Below, piece by piece: positions 8,700 through 11,592 of a DNA stretch of 11,592 nt. Origin of the DNA: Larix sibirica (Eukaryota > Streptophyta > Pinopsida > Pinales > Pinaceae); the NCBI GenBank assembly GCA_004151065.3, contig NWUY0303903632.1, forward strand, positions 1-11,592, written 5' to 3'. The notes beneath the pieces are model-generated. The model was given only the letters and a program-made list of their open reading frames with translations. It made no database searches and was not told where the DNA came from. Made by a program: the position numbers and the translations under genes. Position 1 is the stretch's first letter; every line of letters begins with the position of its first letter.

Positions 8700-10460
8700 A
8701 TAATTCTTCATACTCATCTAGAAATCCAGGGCACATGTCTCACAGAACCAAAGTTTCTTCATTGATTTGTTTCCCAAGATCTTCACTCTTAGGTTCAATT
8801 TTTGTCTCGTGAGGGGGGTTCTCATTATTCTTTTTCCCATCACGAAATTGATTAAATACCATTGTGATATAACGAATCCATTTAGGAAATGTATTTTCCA
8901 AATGGTTTTCATGATGGTAGGTGTAATAATTATCCATTCCAACTTCATCCAAATTAAAATTTGTTAAATTTGGAGGTTTTTGGATAGGTTTCTTCTGAAA
9001 AATCTTAAAGGTAATGTTTTAGAAGTACCTTCTCCATAATTCCTCGTTAAATGGATAACTTCATTTGAAAATTTCTTAACAAGGTGGACGAGATCATCAA
9101 CATTAGTAGGTTCCTTTTTGTTGTGTGTCAATGTTTTTTTTCGAGAGGGGCTTAGACAAGGTAATAAATTTATTAGAGGGGACCATAAATAATATTGTAT
9201 CTTTTTCCCCATAATTTTTGGCCAAGGTTATCATTTCATTTTCTATGTTTTTAGCTTCAGAATTTTCAATATCCAAGGAAGTTTTAACAATCCTTTTGAT
9301 AAACATGGGCATTGGTGCATTCAAAGTAGAAGTATAATATTATACTACAACATCTTCATCCAGAGGAGAATTTGATGGGAATCTATTAAGGATGGTCGTA
9401 AAGAATTGATTAAAGTCATTTTTTTTTCTCATTTGTCTGTATTTATAGCAAAAAGTTCTTTGAATTGTGCAGTTGGGGTCCTTCATCACTTAATTTCCTT
9501 ATGAAGGCCTTTTCAAGGTCATCCCAACAAGCAATTGATCCTATTAGAATGTTGAAATACTCTGTGGAAGCCTTGTTTTCAAATGTCTATGGAAATAGTC
9601 AACAAACCACATCTTCATGCTCTACATTCATCAATCCGGTAGCCATATACAAATTTTTAATGTGATAGTTAGCGGAGCCAGATTTATCAGGGTCAAATTT
9701 AGGAAGCATATGCTCAGGATCATTTGGTAAGTCATGGATTTTCCCTATTAAAATAAAGGCATTCTATACTTGCCAGTTTGGTAAGTAGGGTTGATTTCGA
9801 TGCATTTATATTTCTAGAAATTCTCTGGTGGATTGGCAGGCTTGAGAAACAAACTTAGTGTCAGATTCTTTGTCAGAGGGATTGAGGGATGAGAATGAGC
9901 TTAATATTCAGGAGGGGTTGCAGGGATTGTGTTCAAAGTTTGAGGGATTTCATCTAATGCAAGTTCAATTAAATAAATAATTGAGTTTACCAAAATTTGA
10001 TTGGGAGAGTGGATGAGGTTATTGATGGTTCTCCTAGTTCTATTGGGAATAAAAGGAGTGGTGGGAAATACACCAATATTTTTCATATATAACTGGGTGT
10101 AATGACAATATTGGTTGACTTCTTTATTTGGGAACATATAGTTATTATGATTATATGTGGAAATACGGTTCTCAAAACTGGTGATAGTGTCTTCATATAC
10201 CAACTCTGGATTGAGGTCTTCACCTTGGGTGGATATATGACTGTTATAATGATTTATATTGGAAGTTTCAATATGAGAATGATGTGATTGAGAGGGGTCT
10301 CTCTTATCCATTCGAGTCCCTCTTTCTAGTGCCAAAATCTATTGATAGGGAAGAATGGCCTTCTTTTAAAAATAACATGGATTCTCCCTAATACCATAGG
10401 GTCCCAATTAGAGCTTGCACTATTTGATGTGGGGAATCCATCTGTATTTTTTCTCGACAT
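8700..10460 (-). pseudogene. gag: Broken gag (retrotransposon capsid polyprotein)
   Basis: Gag forms the virus-like particle that packages element RNA. A likely start is the ATG at 10458-10460 (MSRKNTDG). The reading then moves to an open stretch at 10335-9901 (144 codons from a TTG; the first ATG in it is at 10309-10311). The retrotransposon-gag core lies at about 9900-9465 in another frame, with LPKFDPDKSG, then NVEHEDVVC, then LFP and TFENKAST, matching the usual PKFDG...WF capsid pattern. A frame change near 9460 leads to the capsid C-terminal part: FNQFFTTILNRFPSNSP, a TAA replacing Glu, then MPMFIKR and the acidic-basic tail ENEMITLAKNYGEKDT. A charged tail follows to about 8700. I see no CCHC zinc knuckle. 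Stops and frameshifts make it non-functional. Confidence 0.88.
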
Positions 10461-10612
10461 CTATTATCGGTTATGAAAATATTCTAATATATCTAATGCA
10501 AAATGCACAATGTATGCACAACTAATCCTATATGCAGTATGCAAAACTATCCTACCTATCCTAGCTAGGGTAGAAGACTAAGATTTAAAACAAAAAAATC
10601 GGTTCTACCTTC
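10461..10612 (-). other. Putative 5' leader between primer site and gag
   Basis: This stretch lies between the weak primer-binding-site match and the first plausible gag ATG. It contains no coding signal. On the plus strand it has recurring TATGCA/TGCA words (about 10500-10545) and a run of short CTATCCTA-like repeats around 10545-10570, with the palindrome CTAGCTAG near 10560. The function, if any, is unknown. In LTR elements this position carries packaging and translation-control sequence, but I cannot assign either. Confidence 0.35.
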
Positions 10613-10624
10613 ACTATGATATCA
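10613..10624 (-). promoter_or_regulatory. Weak tRNA-Met-type primer-binding site
   Basis: On the minus strand this reads TGATATCATAGT. It matches 9 of 12 positions of TGGTATCAGAGC, the site complementary to the 3' end of plant initiator Met tRNA used by many plant LTR elements. Two of the three mismatches fit C-to-T or G-to-A decay. Its place, about 150 bases before the gag start, is what is expected. The match is short, so it is a candidate only. If correct, the 5' LTR ends just to its right, near 10625-10630. Confidence 0.4.
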
Positions 10625-10626
10625 AC

Positions 10627-11323
10627 AACTAAGATTACTATAATTATCAATGAAAATACAATAACATGATCAATAATTGAGAGCAGTCTCTAATTACTAA
10701 TCAATTTAAATTCAATATTCATGAGGCTTTAGCCAAACTATTAAAAAATAAACAAAATAAGAATGCATTCTTTGCCAAATAGAATTCCAAACACAGAAAA
10801 TACATCTTATGGTACATTTCATGTTCAATGTATGATAAAAAAGAGTTCTGAAAAAAATCACCATATGAACAAAGTGTATCCCCAAAAGTATGGATAGAAA
10901 TGGCATCTTTTTATTATCAGTATGATAAAACATTTTACACAAAAAAAATGCACAAGCAAAAATTCTCTTATTCTCCTTTCTTCATTATATTTATAAGAAA
11001 GTTTTAGTAACTACCTTAGCAGTTACCCCTTCAGACTCTTCAACTTATTTTCCGCTATTTTTAGTCCTTGCCGTAGGCAGGAGACTATATGTTCCACTTT
11101 TGACAATTAATTTGATAACAATATATAATTATACATTATGTTTTATAAAGTTACTACAAATAATCATATTTTTTGATTTTTTGATTTTGTTTTTTTTCGA
11201 AGTTTATTGGACAAAGCCTCTAGATGTGACAAATTTTATCATTCCGCGCTATTAACAAAAATTATAAAATAAATTATTTTTCACAAACATTATACTCAGC
11301 TGAAATATTTATGACATATCATT
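10627..11323. other. Presumed 5' LTR region, no gene seen
   Basis: This lies immediately upstream of the element's primer site in element orientation, so it should hold the 5' LTR (U5, R, then U3). It is AT-rich and carries no protein signal. An imperfect hairpin (AGTCCTTGCC, GTA, GGCAGGAGACT) lies near 11060-11085. I found no copy of this sequence on the other side of pol, so its LTR status is inferred from position only. Confidence 0.4.
10988..10995 (-). promoter_or_regulatory. TATA-like box, TATAAATA
   Basis: On the minus strand this reads TATAAATA, about 365 bases upstream of the weak primer site. That is a plausible distance for an LTR promoter followed by R and U5. Such words are common in AT-rich DNA, so it is only a candidate for the element promoter. 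Confidence 0.25.
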
Positions 11324-11385
11324 ATTTATTTTACTCAGAATAATGTGTGCTGATATTTATTTTACTCAGAATACTGTGCGCTGAC
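11324..11385. repeat. Tandem duplication, 2 x 31 bp
   Basis: Units 11324-11354 and 11355-11385 start ATTTATTTTACTCAGAATA and match at 28 of 31 positions. Two of the three differences are C/T. There is a related TACTCAG word upstream near 11293. Confidence 0.9.
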
Positions 11386-11389
11386 ATTG

Positions 11390-11452
11390 TGACAGCCTTT
11401 GTGTTGAAAGGAGCTGCAGGCTTTCATTTCACAAGAAGCTCCTCAGCTGTCA
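11390..11452. repeat. Nested inverted repeat (foldback)
   Basis: The outer arms TGACAGC (11390-11396) and GCTGTCA (11446-11452) enclose inner arms AGGAGCT (11409-11415) and AGCTCCT (11437-11443); both pairs are perfect 7-mers. ATTG (11386-11389) and CAAT (11456-11459) extend the outer stem past a three-base bulge. It could be a chance structure or a relic of a small foldback element. Confidence 0.6.
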
Positions 11453-11516
11453 TTTCAATTAAAAAATTAAATTTGTTGTCCTTGCTAGTGCTGGATATGG
11501 ACCATTGTGCCTCCAT

Positions 11517-11578
11517 GGGTGAGAGCAGCATAAAGCAACCTTTGTGCTGCTTTTCCTAGGGTGAGAGCAGCGTGAAGC
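11517..11578. repeat. Direct repeat flanking a strong hairpin
   Basis: GGGTGAGAGCAGCATAAAGC (11517-11536) recurs as GGGTGAGAGCAGCGTGAAGC (11559-11578), 18 of 20 identical, period 42. Within it, GCAGCATAAAG (11525-11535) pairs with CTTTGTGCTGC (11540-11550) across a 4-base loop. All 11 positions pair, with one wobble, and the stem can extend four more pairs with wobbles. This last 200 bases is less AT-rich than the rest and may be the edge of a different sequence continuing past the window. Confidence 0.75.
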
Positions 11579-11592
11579 CAAGCCGTGGATTA

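Larger units (their letters stand above)
4139..10626 (-). mobile_element. Degraded Ty3/gypsy LTR retrotransposon, internal region
   Basis: This is the internal part of a plant Ty3/gypsy element on the minus strand, with domains in the order gag, retropepsin, extra RNase H, reverse transcriptase, RNase H, integrase. Integrase after reverse transcriptase is the gypsy order and argues against Copia (integrase first) and against caulimovirus-type pararetroviruses (no integrase). The coding region is about 6.3 kb, a normal length, so little has been deleted. It is broken throughout by in-frame stops and by frame changes, for example near 9900, 9460, 8285, 7560, 7040, 5690, 5395 and 5100. It therefore can only be a dead copy unless supplied in trans. 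The extra RNase H suggests a relative of the Tat/Ogre-like dual-RNase-H group. I could not delimit LTRs or a target-site duplication, so the true element is longer than this span. Confidence 0.95.

Noticed and set aside
8718-8967. Overlapping open frames on both strands in this segment
   Set aside because: Only the minus-strand frame 8952-8740 fits the charged gag tail leading to the protease linker; the others are out-of-frame shadows.
4139-10460. Integrated pararetrovirus (caulimovirus relative)
   Set aside because: A clear integrase with D(35)E spacing lies after RNase H, and no movement-protein signal was seen; this is a Ty3/gypsy element.
10627-11592. 5' LTR with exact boundaries
   Set aside because: No terminal TG...CA pair could be tied to a second copy on the other side, so boundaries would be guesses.

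Overview
The window looks like repeat-rich, AT-rich nuclear DNA of a seed plant. A gymnosperm is my best guess, from the type of element and the degree of decay, but the sequence does not prove it. I find no intact host gene, no tRNA or rRNA, and nothing bacterial. The dominant object is one old, heavily mutated Ty3/gypsy LTR retrotransposon on the minus strand. Its coding region runs from about 10460 (gag start) down to 4139 (pol stop).

Read on the minus strand, the order is: a leader with a weak tRNA-Met-type primer-binding site (about 10613-10624); gag (10460-8700); retropepsin (about 8560-7778); an extra RNase H of the RVT_3/archaeal-like type (about 7660-7075); reverse transcriptase (about 6993-6000); the usual gypsy RNase H with its connection region (about 5985-5396); and integrase with zinc finger, D,D(35)E core and C-terminal domain (about 5395-4139). 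Each block is recognised by conserved motifs. It takes several frame changes and many in-frame stops to read through, so nothing here can encode a working polyprotein. Two reverse-transcriptase catalytic Asp residues are now Asn, the first integrase Asp is Tyr, and one RNase H Asp is Tyr. Many stops look like C-to-T or G-to-A changes (Trp, Gln and Arg codons turned into stops), as expected for long-methylated plant repeats.

The noncoding flanks are low-complexity AT-rich DNA with several local direct repeats. Downstream of pol (4138 down to about 2325) lies a long noncoding stretch. It ends in a row of five stem-loops (2325-2632) whose stems differ in sequence but still pair, while two of the loops share a 14-nt core. 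The left end (1-2324) holds three tandem or near-tandem duplications. The right end (10625-11592) should contain the 5' LTR, but I could not match it by eye to anything on the other side. Its last 270 bases hold a 31-bp tandem repeat, a nested foldback and a strong hairpin between two direct repeats.

The points most worth a second look are the RNase H placed upstream of reverse transcriptase rather than after it, the stem-loop array in the presumed 3' untranslated region, and the apparent absence of a recognisable LTR pair.
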